The position numbers were made by a program, and so were the translations under genes. Under the pieces are notes generated by a model. It searched no databases, had not been told where the DNA came from, and saw only the letters and a program-made list of their open reading frames with translations. Of a stretch of DNA of 64,000 bases, positions 1 through 12,100 are shown one piece after another. The stretch covers positions 5,546,501 through 5,610,500 of the forward strand of contig CAMQGK010000565.1 in assembly GCA_947000775.1 (NCBI GenBank), written 5' to 3'. The DNA comes from Pterois miles (lineage: Eukaryota; Chordata; Actinopteri; Perciformes; Scorpaenidae). The first letter of the stretch is position 1; each line of letters opens with the position of its first letter.

Positions 1-430
1 GGGACATATTACACTTTTGACTCCACTACATTTATTTGACAGCAGTATTTTGCAGATCTAGATAATTGATATGTAAATCAACTAATAAAGTATGATATAT
101 TGTTATAGGTGAAGCAGTACACAAAGTAATTAAAATAATCATAGTAATTAACATATCTATCAATATAAATATAATCAATATTTATAATCTGGTAATATAA
201 TACATATTATTCTGAAATGGGCCATTCTATATACTGAGTAGTTTCACTTTTGATACTTTAAATATATGATAATATAATATTCTGAGTAAGATTTTGAATG
301 CAGGACTTTTACTTTTAACAAAGTATTTTACACTGTAGTACTGCTAATTTTACATTAAAATTAAAAATGTACTTCTTTCTTTCAATATTAGAAACAATAA
401 TAGGAAGAATAATTTAAATTGCAATTGTCA
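1..430 (+). mobile_element. hAT-like non-autonomous element, right part
   Basis: Shares a string of diverged blocks (ccactacatttatttgac, gaatgcaggacttttactt, acactgtagtactg) with the 989-1422 and 38410-39221 copies in the same order and orientation. It is truncated by the window edge. No coding potential. Confidence 0.55.
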
Positions 431-473
431 CACTTGGAAAAAGAATTTTAATGTCACCAAGTTTTTCACCGGG

Positions 474-722
<249 letters not shown>

Positions 723-988
723 TCAAGCAGCACTGAGTCCTTACATAAAATGCAAAATAAGAGAAATAACTAAATAAAATAACATGACACTGTGGGCTCG
801 TTTTCCTCCTGTCCCAGCTGCCACTGGCACACACACACACACATACCTATAGATGTACAGATGTAACATGCCTATAGATTATGACCTGCAACATAGATTA
901 CAACATCCAAAGGACGCACTGATGAGGCTTCAGATGATGATTATTTTTAATAGTAGTATGTCTTCCTGAAAATATATACATACCATAG

Positions 989-1422
989 GTACTCGTACTT
1001 TACTTAAGTATTTCCATTTTATGCTACTTTATGCCTCTACTCCTCACTCACTACATTTCAGAGGGAATTATTGCACTTTTTACACTAGCACATTTATTTA
1101 ACACCGTTAAGATAAGATAAGATAAGATAAGATATTCCTTTATTAGTCCCACAGTGGGGAAATTACTATCTTGCAGTATACAAAGTAATTGCAATAAATA
1201 ATCATAATAATGAAAATCAATATCAATATCAATATAATCAATAATTAGAATCCGGTACTAATATAAATGATTCTGAAATGAGTACTTTAGATGATTTAAG
1301 TGTATTTTGATGTTAATACTTAAAGATTTTGAATGCAAGGCTTGTAACTACTTGTAACAGAGTACTTTACACTGTAGTATTGCTTCGTTTACTTAAAAAT
1401 CTGAATACTTTTCCACCATTGC
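989..1422 (+). mobile_element. hAT-like non-autonomous element, second copy, with inserted LINE-type tail
   Basis: Parallels 1-430 and ends in ctgaatacttttccaccatt, the terminal motif also seen at 39201-39221. It is interrupted at about 1108-1180 by a (GATAA)n tract followed by tcctttattagtcccacagt, a motif I associate with teleost LINE 3' ends. Confidence 0.55.
1108..1180 (-). mobile_element. short LINE 3'-tail-like fragment with (GATAA)n
   Basis: Five GATAA units at 1109-1134 abut a stretch resembling a retroposon 3' end in minus orientation. The surrounding element reads through if this piece is removed, which supports a secondary insertion. Confidence 0.45.
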
Positions 1423-1429
1423 TCACACA

Positions 1430-1660
1430 AAGACATACCTATAGATGTAACAAACACACTTAATGAAACAAGACTGGTTTTATAGAAAGCCCCCGTGTGC
1501 ACCAGTAAGCCGGTATTCCTGCAGAAGTGCAGATGTTTGCGGAGTAAAACTCCGGGTTAGTTTTCTGTGTTTTATCGGCCAACTAAAAGTCGCCACTGGT
1601 GGGAAAGATGACAACGTGACGTCTCAGCTGCAGCCTCCCTGAATGTCCAAGGTATCTATT
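1430..1660 (+). promoter_or_regulatory. probable snupn promoter region
   Basis: This is the only repeat-free, less AT-rich stretch upstream of the snupn start. It contains a CRE-like TGACGTC at 1617-1623 and no obvious TATA box. Its position directly 5' of the presumed noncoding exon is the main argument. Confidence 0.4.
1560..1651 (+). other. snupn: putative noncoding first exon of snupn
   Basis: The ATG exon of snupn is preceded by an acceptor (aacag ending at 2942), so a noncoding exon must lie upstream. The best candidate ends at 1651 with CAAG followed by GTATCT. It lies just downstream of a TGACGTC (CRE/ATF-like) site at 1617-1623, in a repeat-poor block. The 5' limit is a guess. Transcript data would settle it. 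Confidence 0.45.
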
Positions 1661-2942
1661 TAGCTAATGTTTATATAAATGCTATTATCTGACCAAACCT
1701 GCTGTCGAGTAACGTTAATTACTTTGATGATTATGTGTAGCTAGGAGGCAATAAAAGCAGGGACGCTGTAGAGTCAGTGATGCTAACGGCTGACCCGGCT
1801 AACTGTATGTTAGCAGCTTTAGCATGAAGCTAGTTGCTAAGATGACTACAGGCTAGCTGTAGCTAGCATCATGCTAAACAAGGGTCCTCTGGCTTTTTAA
1901 CGTTTCTTTATCACCCGTTTGACAAGAGGTTTGTCGTCTGGTTGAACTAATATAGTTTCATGTGCGAAGTTTACAGCGATGTGGGTAAAACTTAACGTTA
2001 ACGTCACATTTTGTGTTAGTAACGTTATGTAGCGTTGAAACTAACTAACCAAGTGAAGTCCTCTGCTTCTGTGGTGCCTGAACTCCGTTTGAGGTGTCAG
2101 TGGTCGAAAGTACAGACATAATAAATGTATGAATTACACGAGCACATAATCTGATGTTGACAATGACTGGTCAGGTATGTATTTATATGCTTACTGCAGA
2201 TGTGGTATGTTACTATCACAATATAGTAATGATGGTATCCTACAGACAGTGTATGTTGATAATCAATTTGTTTGTTTGTTTCTCTGTTTTGTAGCTTTGT
2301 AAACTGAATGTTGTTGGGTTTTGTTATATTGGGAAAACAATCAATTTGAAGCAGTCTCCTTGCACTGAGAACAGTTTTCTGACATTTTATAGACTAAACT
2401 AATATGACAGATAATCACTGGTTCAATCTGTAATTAAAATAATCATTAGATACCGCCCGGATCTATAAATATGAGTCATCTGTGTAACTAAATCTTTAAA
2501 AAAGTATAAAATGGCAAAGTCATCCTTCTATAAGTCAGCCAACAGTATGAATATGTGTACCGTCATGCAAAATGTCAGATAGTAATTGGCAAAGAGATGG
2601 ATTGCCACAATACAGACAATGTCTGCAGCAAATGACAGATATACTTTTGCCTTTGAATCACAAAAGCACATAATGCATTATTATATTATTAATTTTTTTA
2701 CATCATTCTTCTGAGTTAACAGGTGTTCTAGCACACAAAAATTAGTGTCAATGCTGTTCCCAAAGATTATGAATGAGCTGTTGCACTAATAATGTCATTG
2801 TTTTGAGTTTTAGACCTGCATGATACCGTGATTTTTAGCTAAATTCATCAACCGCCTTTCCTCACAATGTAAGCTGAGGAATCGGATTGACTGTCTCAGA
2901 GAGCGGTGAAAGTAAGCGTACATTGCTGTATTGATTTAACAG
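1661..2942 (+). other. snupn 5' UTR intron (no features seen)
   Basis: AT-rich intronic sequence between the presumed noncoding exon and the ATG exon. Some tgctaac/gctagc-rich sequence near 1780-1870. No exon or clear repeat recognised. Confidence 0.5.
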
Positions 2943-2949
2943 AGTCCCC

Positions 2950-3107
2950 ATGGATGACCTGACCCAAGCCCTCTCGGCCAGCTTCGCTGTGTCCAAGGAG
3001 CCCAACAGCACGGCCGCCCCCCACCCTCGGCTGGCCCAGTACAAGAGCAAGTACAGCGTGCTGGAGCAGAGCGAGCGACGGCGGCGCTTCCTTGACCTGC
3101 AGAAAAG
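2950..3107 (+). CDS. snupn: snupn coding exon 1 (residues 1-53)
   Basis: Starts MDDLTQALSASFAVS and ends in QK plus two bases of a split Ser codon (donor AAAAG/GTAAAC). It carries most of the importin-beta-binding region, including the EQSERRRR basic patch. The exon itself begins at 2943, after an acceptor. Confidence 0.96.
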
Positions 3108-6100
3108 GTAAACATCCTTATATTTTCCTTATATTTTACCTTGGAGTCTCTAATTGTTAGTTTACAGTATGAAAGCTGTACCTTCTGGTGTAGAATTTAT
3201 CCAACCTAGAGTCACTGCTTTTACGTAATACATAAAACAATGAGCCTCTGCCCTTATTGCTTCTGTATTGCACCACAAACACTTTTTTTTACTACTAAAG
3301 GCAACAGGTAATGCACTGGAACTCTTTCTCAATTCACTTGTGCTTTGTATTGTTTCCAGCTGCATACTTACATCTACAGTAACAGCTGTCTGCTACTTGG
3401 TAGGCTGTGGTTACATGTGTCTTTTCAGTGTGACTGAAAAGCTGTGTCTGCATACAGTATGTGTGCCCACACCTGACACTTCAATGCTATCTGCCTGATC
3501 AGATATTGTTAAGATATATTTCACGGTCAAAAGAGTGGCTGTGAAACGGTGGATAAACGCATTTAATTTCCTATAAATTCTTCACAATAAAAAGACCCTG
3601 TTATTTTTGCTGCTTACTCTTCCTCCCTGCTGTTTTAGTAGACTTGTTTTATTGACGAATAGCCAATAACCAAGCTCTCCTGTTTTAGTGATAAACACAT
3701 TTTCCTATAAATTCTTCACAATAAAAGTCCCTCATTATATTGTTATTTAAAAGCTTTTATTTTGGAGAAGCAAAATGTTGGGTTTTCATCAGCAATAACA
3801 TAACACAACTCAGACAATGGCTATGTTCCTAATCACATACTTTTCTTTTTACTTCTAGTACACGCTGCAGCTGCCCTTATTAAGTACATACTGTTGCCTG
3901 CAGTGTGCTTACAGTTGGGATATACTGCTTACACTTTGAACTTTTTGTTCATTTGTCTGCTACACAGAGGACTGTGGGTCACAATAGCCAGAAAAGCATA
4001 CTGCAAAATATAGTAGGACATCCTGGTATTTTACTGCATTTGACATACTATGTATTGGGACATACTAAATCTTTTTCTGGCTTACTAAATAATATATGGG
4101 AGTATGGGTATTGGAACATACAGAATGTGTCTCAGCACAGCTCCAGCCCCAGTTTTCCTCCTCTCTTCCCTTTACTCTCACTCAGGAGAGAAACTCCCAT
4201 GTGGGGGGAAGATGGTGAGAGACCTACGTATCACAAATTCTCCATATTGCGCCCACATGCTGTCCACGGGGCACCTCGGCATGTGGTCTAGCTGATCGGA
4301 TCCCAATGCAAGCAAGACACAATCTCAAAGCGTACAGATTTGACAGTTAATGCGTCCCGACATGATCAGATGACAAAAATCACATTAAAAGGAGGCGTGT
4401 AACCACAGCCGTCGACATGGTAATGCTCGGATCTAGAAAGCACTATAAAGATGGCTTCCTCCCAGCCTGACTGAACAGGTCAACTGAAGAATGCAGAGTG
4501 TGTGCAGCTTCTGTTAGTTAGTGTGTCAGTTCTGGCTGCAGTGTAAATGCATGTTTGAATGTTTTGAGTCACTACCATGCCTTGTGCACAGCTAAATTAC
4601 ACAAATGTTTTCATCTCTGAAAAATGTCACAGTGTATGTGTCTGAATGAGCCTTTCTCCCCCCTGCCATCTCTAACTTCAGTAAAAGGTTAAACTACGTC
4701 AACCATGCGCGGCGTCTGGCTGATGGGGACTGGACGGGGGCAGACAGTGATGGAGAGGAGGACATGGATAAAAAAGAGGAGGGGGAACTTGAGCAAGATG
4801 GCCGCACAGAGGAGGAGGAGGAGGGGATGGAGATTGAGAGGAGGAAGCTGCCAAAACATTATGCGAACCAGGTCAGTGTTCAGAGATATTCTTATTCTTG
4901 TGTGAATGACAGCACATTAAGCCATATCCTGCTCTGTTGTATTCTTCATCCTGGTCAACAGAGGGCGCATGAGTTTACAGAATTACAGCCCAACAAGGTG
5001 TTTGAATGCTTACAGACATGTGATCGTCATTTTTGGACTCTTAAATTCAGAGTTGATGAAGGTGATAATCCTAAATTCCTCTTCCTCCTTAGCTCATGCT
5101 GTCAGAGTGGCTGGTGGATGTGCCATCAGAACTGGACACCGATTGGCTGATGGTGGTCTGTCCTGTGGGGAAAAGATCCCTCATCGTTGCCTCCAAGGTA
5201 AGAACCAGTCTCTGCGTTCTGTTGCTTCACATGAGGTCTTACTGCTGTCACTGAATTTTTCAATTCAGCGAAGAGGAAGATGATTGAAAATTCACCATGA
5301 ACATAACTAGCAAGCAGATGCAACTGATAAAACACAAGCTGCTTCTTCATACTGGCTTTTGAACTCGTTTCCATCTCTGCTGTGTTTGATGGGTCGTCCT
5401 CCGGCACTGATTGAAAGTCTTACCACTTTCAAAATTTAATTAACATGAATATAGCAACTTATAATATAATAACTTCACATAATTTAATAATATGTAATAA
5501 AAGCTCATAATGTAATAAAACCATAAGCGCACAACGTAAAGTTTTGTGCATAATATAAGTTATTACATTATAAGAAAATTATGTGAAATAATTGTTCCTT
5601 AGATCATTATTTTTAAACTTAGCTGTAATAAATATTAATTATTTCACATGCTCCCACATATTCCTAGATTTGTTTTCATTTACATTAATACATTATGCAG
5701 TTATTGCATTATGAGTTGCTGAACATGAACAACAGCAGTCAGGACATTTTCTACTTTAAATGCACTGTCAAGACTGTACTGAGTAAATATTTTGAGAAGA
5801 TTTTTCCACTTTGCATTTATGGCTTGTAAATTCAACACTGCATTCCTGGTGTTGGGGAGAACGAGGTGAGTTGTGCCCGTGATCCAGATGAGCCACCTTG
5901 TCTGGGCAGTCCTTCACAAAATGAGTAATGTGGGAAGAATTTTCCAGAACCTGTGACGGAGAAAGCAGTAACCAGGAAGTGATTTCATTAGGATACTGTA
6001 AAGATGTGCATTCATAGTGAATCATAAAATTAGCAGAAGTTTGAGTCTTAGTAGCAACGGCAGGCAGTTTTATCAAAATAAAATGATGCTGCTGCCTATG

Positions 6101-9100
6101 ATGTATAGCAGCAAGCATATAACTGTTATAAACACTTAAGAACATAAGTGTGCTGCATGACTACAAGAATATAATGCAAAGAGAAAAAGGGTTTGTCCTC
6201 GACACAATAAGTGAGTAAACTGAAAACAAGAAGTTGTGTCAGACTCACCAGCAAAACAAATTTTGTAATGATGGCTGTATTGAGCCTCATCATTCATTTG
6301 GAAATAAAAGAAGTTATCATCATGCGCAAGTAAACATAAATTGTGTCATTAGATTGTTATACAGGAACAAAAAGAAAGATCATCAGGTCAGTCGTCTGCC
6401 TCTATGCTGGAAAGGCTCCTGGTGAAAAGAAGCACATGAAGGATTTAATTTGTCTGTTTTATCAATTCTCTTCTACTCTGGTGGTGCATTTAGCCAACAG
6501 ACCAAAGGCTTTAAAGGTGCCGTAAATATAGCAGTGGCTCCCATACTTTCTTTCTTTGAGCTTGGCATGCTCTGTTCTGCATCTCTGCATCCTTGTTTCT
6601 TCCTGTCTAACCCTCAGTAACAGGATTAGAGCTGCAACTAATGATTATTTTAGATTTAATCATTCAGTAAATTAAATTGTAATAAACAGTGAAAAATGGT
6701 GTTCACTGTTTCTCAGAGGCCGAAGCAGTTTTTACTTGTTTTGCCTGACTAACAACATAAAACTTAAAGAAACAGTACATCACTTTTCAGAGATCTGTTA
6801 GCCGAAATTTAGTATAATATACAGGTTTACAAGTTTTCATGTGTTTTCATTAGTGTATAGTCGCCTGAAACTATAAATTATTGTGTGTTTGTTATTTTGA
6901 AATGAGACCTTCATATCTACATAGGGAGTGGGTCATGGATATTTTAAAAGAACTGATGATGAAGATGATGAAGATGTTTATTGTCACTCCGGTTATACAA
7001 GTACAAACTAGTGAAATTCTTATTGCTGGGAAGTTCCATTTAACACACACAAGAAAAAAAAAGGGTAGAGGAAGAGAAAATAATAATAATAATAATAATA
7101 ACAACAACAACATCAAAAAAATGACTCATAAAATAAATTTACAGTAATAAAATAATAGGAAAAAAAGTGTATTTACAGTTAATGTACAACAATAAAGTGA
7201 CTGCTTCGTGCAAGTGGTAAACAGAGTATTGTACAGGTGCACAGTATTTGACAGTATTTACAGTATTTATTTTTTTATTTATTTATGATTTATTGCACAT
7301 TTTGCATAGATTGTGTTATACTGTTTATTGCATTTGAGTTGTTATTGCACTTCTGAATGTGAGAGACTGCTTACAGTTTAACTGTTTAGCAGTCTTATGG
7401 CCTGGGGAAAGAAACTGTTCCTGAGTCTACTGGTTGAACTGGATACAGAGTCGAAGACGGGGCCCCGTTCATTCCTATGAAAGCTGCTCAGCGGCGCACT
7501 CAGTGTTGTTGTGGTAATGATGAGCGAGGCAACAGCGTTACCACGGTTTTGCACTGGGCAGCTAACGTTACTGCTGTTTTGGAAAGGGAGGAGTGAGCGG
7601 AGGGGAACTCAGGTGGTTGCAACCTGCAACCGCACCACTAGATGCTGCCAAATCCTACGCACTGTCCCTTTAAGGAAAACAGCATCACATCTGAGAAACT
7701 ACAACATTGAATATTGGACATTTTTGTTTTAAAAATGATTATCAGAGGAGTTGCCAATTAACTTTCTGTCGATTGGCTAATGTCTGCAGCTCTAAACAGG
7801 ATACTGATTTAAATGAATCAGTCCATCATGACCTACGTAACCACTCAGCCTGCCTGAGTTGTGTTCGTAGTATATTATTATATTGAAACTTGCTAACGTG
7901 AGAGTGTGACAGATTGATTTTCTTTGAAACATTTGACTTTTATTTTTTGGTTGTAGCCCTAAAACAACCAGAAAATGGTCCGAGTTTGGATTTACACTGC
8001 TGCCATTTTGTCAGATGTTGAAAATCCCAATTTTATAGACGGTTTGGAGCCGGGTGACGCTGAGTAGAGTCAGGTCAATGGCAGTCACCAGTGCTCTTCG
8101 TGTATTTTATATACTGTACACTTTCTCATCATTCAACAAACAAACCCCTTGTAAAGTCTTATTTTTTTCCCAAATCATCATCAGGACATAAAGCATAAGA
8201 AGTGAAATGAGCTGTCAATAACTTCTTGTTGTTAGCACTTTTGGGTTTTTCCAGTTTTCCTTCTTACAACATCGCATGTGTTATTCTGTGGTAGTGTGAA
8301 ATGTGAAACGATTGCCTCATTTACCACGTATTGTATCAGTTCTGTGGTTTATGAGTAATAAAAAGGCTTGAAAATGTTTGTCAGCATTAGATTACTGGTA
8401 GCTTTGGTACATCTCGCCTGTCCTGTCATACTGGCCCGAGGTTACAGTTTTCCTCTCAGCGCACACAAACCTTTGTTGAACTAGTGTCACTCCACACCCT
8501 GTGATGCAACAGTCACATTATCATGACTGAGATCTGCTTCCACATTCAGTAATTCAGATCTTGACCTCAGTGATGACAAATCTTTGAAACGCCACAACAC
8601 AGCGCTCTTTATAAAACAGACACAACACACGGTTTCCGTTGTTTGAAGTTAAGGCATTAATACCTCAAGTTAAGGGTTTGATGACTGTTGGGACCACCTA
8701 CACTAAAAAATCTCTCAGCGTTCTCTGATCTGTAGGTCCTGTTATTCTCATGACCCCAGCAATTATAATACAGGGTTCCCACGCATCCTGGAAAACCTGG
8801 AAAACTAGTCCTGGAAAATTATTTCAACATTCTCCTATTTTTCCTTACCTGATGATGAACTACATGTTCTACACTATCTATCAGCTCCCCAAAACGCATA
8901 ACATCTTAAAGGGTTAAGGTATGGTCATATTGGCGTTCAGATGGTAGTTTATGGACGAGAGCGTTTTGAATAAGCTGCTCTCGGTTATGTTGTGGGCCCC
9001 AAAGTCACATCACGTGGAAGCACATGCAGGTTGAATGATATTACATAACGTTGCGTTCTTCCCAACTTGTTTTAAACAACTGAATCATGTTAAATTGGTT

Positions 9101-12100
9101 AGCATGTTTGGCTGAGTTGGTTTTAAATTTGTGTTGAGCTTTGTTGAGACAGTTGGATAATAATGAATGGGAAGCTGGGTTAGAAACGGTAAATGGGAGA
9201 CAGCAGCTAAATACTGTCTAACAGTACTTTTTATTCTTGGCGAGCATTGTCTCCTCAGATGCAGTGCTGCATTCTTAAATAATAATCTTTAATAAAAATA
9301 ATCTTTATTTGTATAGCACCTTTCTAAATGTACTTACAAAGTGCTTGCAAAGTGAAAAATTAAAAGAACAAAACATTGAGACAAAATAATGAGAATAGTA
9401 AAACTTGGAACCAGTTGTATTAAACAATATGCGATTTAACCAAATAATCAATGTCTCAGTATTGTAAATCTCCCATGGGGGTGTCTGTGTCTGTTATGTG
9501 ACTTTAGGGGGGTCGAGTCAAGTTTAAGGTTTAGAATAAACAAGTTGAATTTCTAGGTTGAGATAAATTGCAGCTTTCAAAAACATATGTCACATAGTGT
9601 CCCGATGTTAAACACGGATACCTTTAGAAGTACGTAGACGATACGGCCAGTTAATCCCATGTTCTGATCTTTTTGTTATATTTCTAACCAGTAGCAGAAA
9701 CACACATCACAAGCCATTTCAAATTCAATGGAGCAGTTAAAATGACGAAGCTGATGTTGTGGTGACAGTTGTCTCTTCCCTCATGTTTCTCTGTTTTTGA
9801 CTTTTTTTTTCCCCGAAGGGCTCCACTGCAGCGTACACTAAAAGCGGCTACTGTGTGAATCGTTTCCCCTCCCTGCTGCCTGGTGGGAACAGACACAACT
9901 CAGCCATGGGAAAAGGTAGGTGGTTGCATGTGCAGCGTGGTGGTTAACTATAGTATAGACCAGTCAGGCATTTTAGTAACAGAGCAGAAGTTTCTCCCAT
10001 CGCCTCTCTGTCACCTGTGAGTTTATTTCCGTTTCCATTTCCGACAAACAACAGTGAAAGAAACTTATGTTTTATATGTAATAATCACAGACAAGTTTTT
10101 AAGGGTGTTTTTACAAGCCCAAATTAAGCTTGTTTTAATCAAACTCTGGTGCAGTTCGTTTGGGCGATTGTGAATGCTCGCTCGCGTTTGTTGAGATGGA
10201 CACAGGTAAACGGCAGGTTAACATGAGTAGGAGAGGACTGACCAGAAGTCTGATTTTTACTTGACATCTGGGCCAAAGAGAAGATACAGAATATGCTAAA
10301 TAAAGTCCACAAAAATAGTGACGTTTATGTAGTCATTGGAGATAAACTAGAAGAGAAAGAGGGATTCATGCACACGGTAATGTTAGATCAGCGGATAGTC
10401 AGAGTGAAAAGTCTCTGACAGCAATATATACAGTAAAAGTCTGTGATTCCCTGCATGGAAGTGGCAGCTCTTGAAACAAAAAAAAAAGATAAATTCACTC
10501 TTTCGTACGCCCGTCTCCAGTTTTTGGGGGGTCTTTAATTTGTGCACTGTGAAATCGAACCTGACTAAATACAAAAAAAGACAAAACTGATTTGTCTGGT
10601 TTGGGCTAATCAATCGGACTATGGCTCATGAAGGTGCCCTTAAAGCTATGTAAGGGGAGTTAAAAAGGAAAAACTGAATATTAATGCGGCCAGTTAGAGC
10701 AGTTTTGACTAAAACACCTATTGAGGAGTTTATGTTGTTACAAAGTTTTGTCTCTTGCTCTTTTTTGACTTGTGAACAAGCTTTTTTTGACTGTTTTCTG
10801 GTTAAATCTTTTTCAAAAACAATATATAGGACCTAAAACTGATTTGAACCAACCGAGTATATCAGAACTTTTGTGCCATTATATCGATCAATAATCCTCT
10901 CAAACCCCTTTCATTAAAATCATTGCATATATCTAGGATGAACATGATTATGTGGCTGGGCCCCAGAAAGCTGTACCCTTTTCCCCCCTTATTGGCAGGC
11001 CTGCTTGTATATACAGTATGTTGAGGTCATGTTGTACTATGAGGTCGTGAAAGTCTTTTTATTGCCTTTTTATTTAGTAAATAATAGTTGAGATAATACA
11101 TGATTATGCTAAAGATTTATACTAGTTTATTTTGTATGTCTGTCAATGGTCCATGCAGACTACACGATACTGGACTGCATTTACAGCGATGTGGACAGAA
11201 CGTACTACATCCTGGACGTAATGTGCTGGAGAGGCCACCCGGTCTACGACTGCCCGGTAAGGCTGGCTTGTAATCCTGCAGCAATCCAGGAATGCTTGTC
11301 TAATTGCTTAAGTAGCAAAGTCTGGGCCACAGATGTGCTTTTTTGCCACGTTGCCCATCTCATTGGCTCAGGATTCGAAAAAGGAGGTTTTTGTTTACAG
11401 TACTTGTTTTCTCATCAACAGACTGAGTTCCGTTTCTACTGGCTCCAGTCCAAAGTTCAGGAGACGGACGGCCTATCAGAAATCGCCAAGCGCAACCCCG
11501 TGAGTAACAGGAACAGAGCCTCTTCACTTCATGCCCCATTTTGTCCTTCCTAGTTTTCAGTCTCAGTGTTGTTATTTGAGACGCTGCAACATGTTTATTC
11601 AGTCTGAGGTTTTCTGCATGTTGTGTTTGTTGTGCTTTATGCCTTGCTGCACCTTATTTCCACATATGGTACAAATAAAGTCCTGAACTTGAACCTCCTC
11701 AAGGGAAACAAAGACAAAGGAAATTTAAAGGCAAACTTCCAATAACCTCTTTTGTACTAATTGTGCACTAAAGTGATTATTTCACACAAATCCTGACGAT
11801 TACGGGGCTTTGAGGAAGCCTGAGTGAACTTTGAGTTTCTGCTCTACCTCTTAATCTTCAGTGTTTGTGCTCCCAGTAGGAGCTAAATCAGACTTAGTCC
11901 TCGTAGAGTAAACTCACCATTGAAGAGCAATTTCTCACATTTGACAAGAAGACAAATTGTGTTTGGATCTAACAACATGTTGCTCTGGGTTTGTTTGGTC
12001 CAACAGTTCCGGTTTGTAAGCCTCCAAAGCACGGACTGCACAGCAGAGCTGATACAGAAAGCCCTGGCAGCTGAGTACAGCTTCAGCGTAAGAAAAGTTC

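Larger units (their letters stand above)
6619..7802 (+). mobile_element. hAT non-autonomous transposon with perfect 8-bp target duplication, hosting nested elements
   Basis: Termini tagagctgc (6627-6635) and gcagctcta (7786-7794) are perfect inverted repeats. They are flanked by identical aacaggat at 6619-6626 and 7795-7802, the hAT hallmark. The interior is split by a TTAA MITE (6764-7673). No transposase is encoded. Confidence 0.88.
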
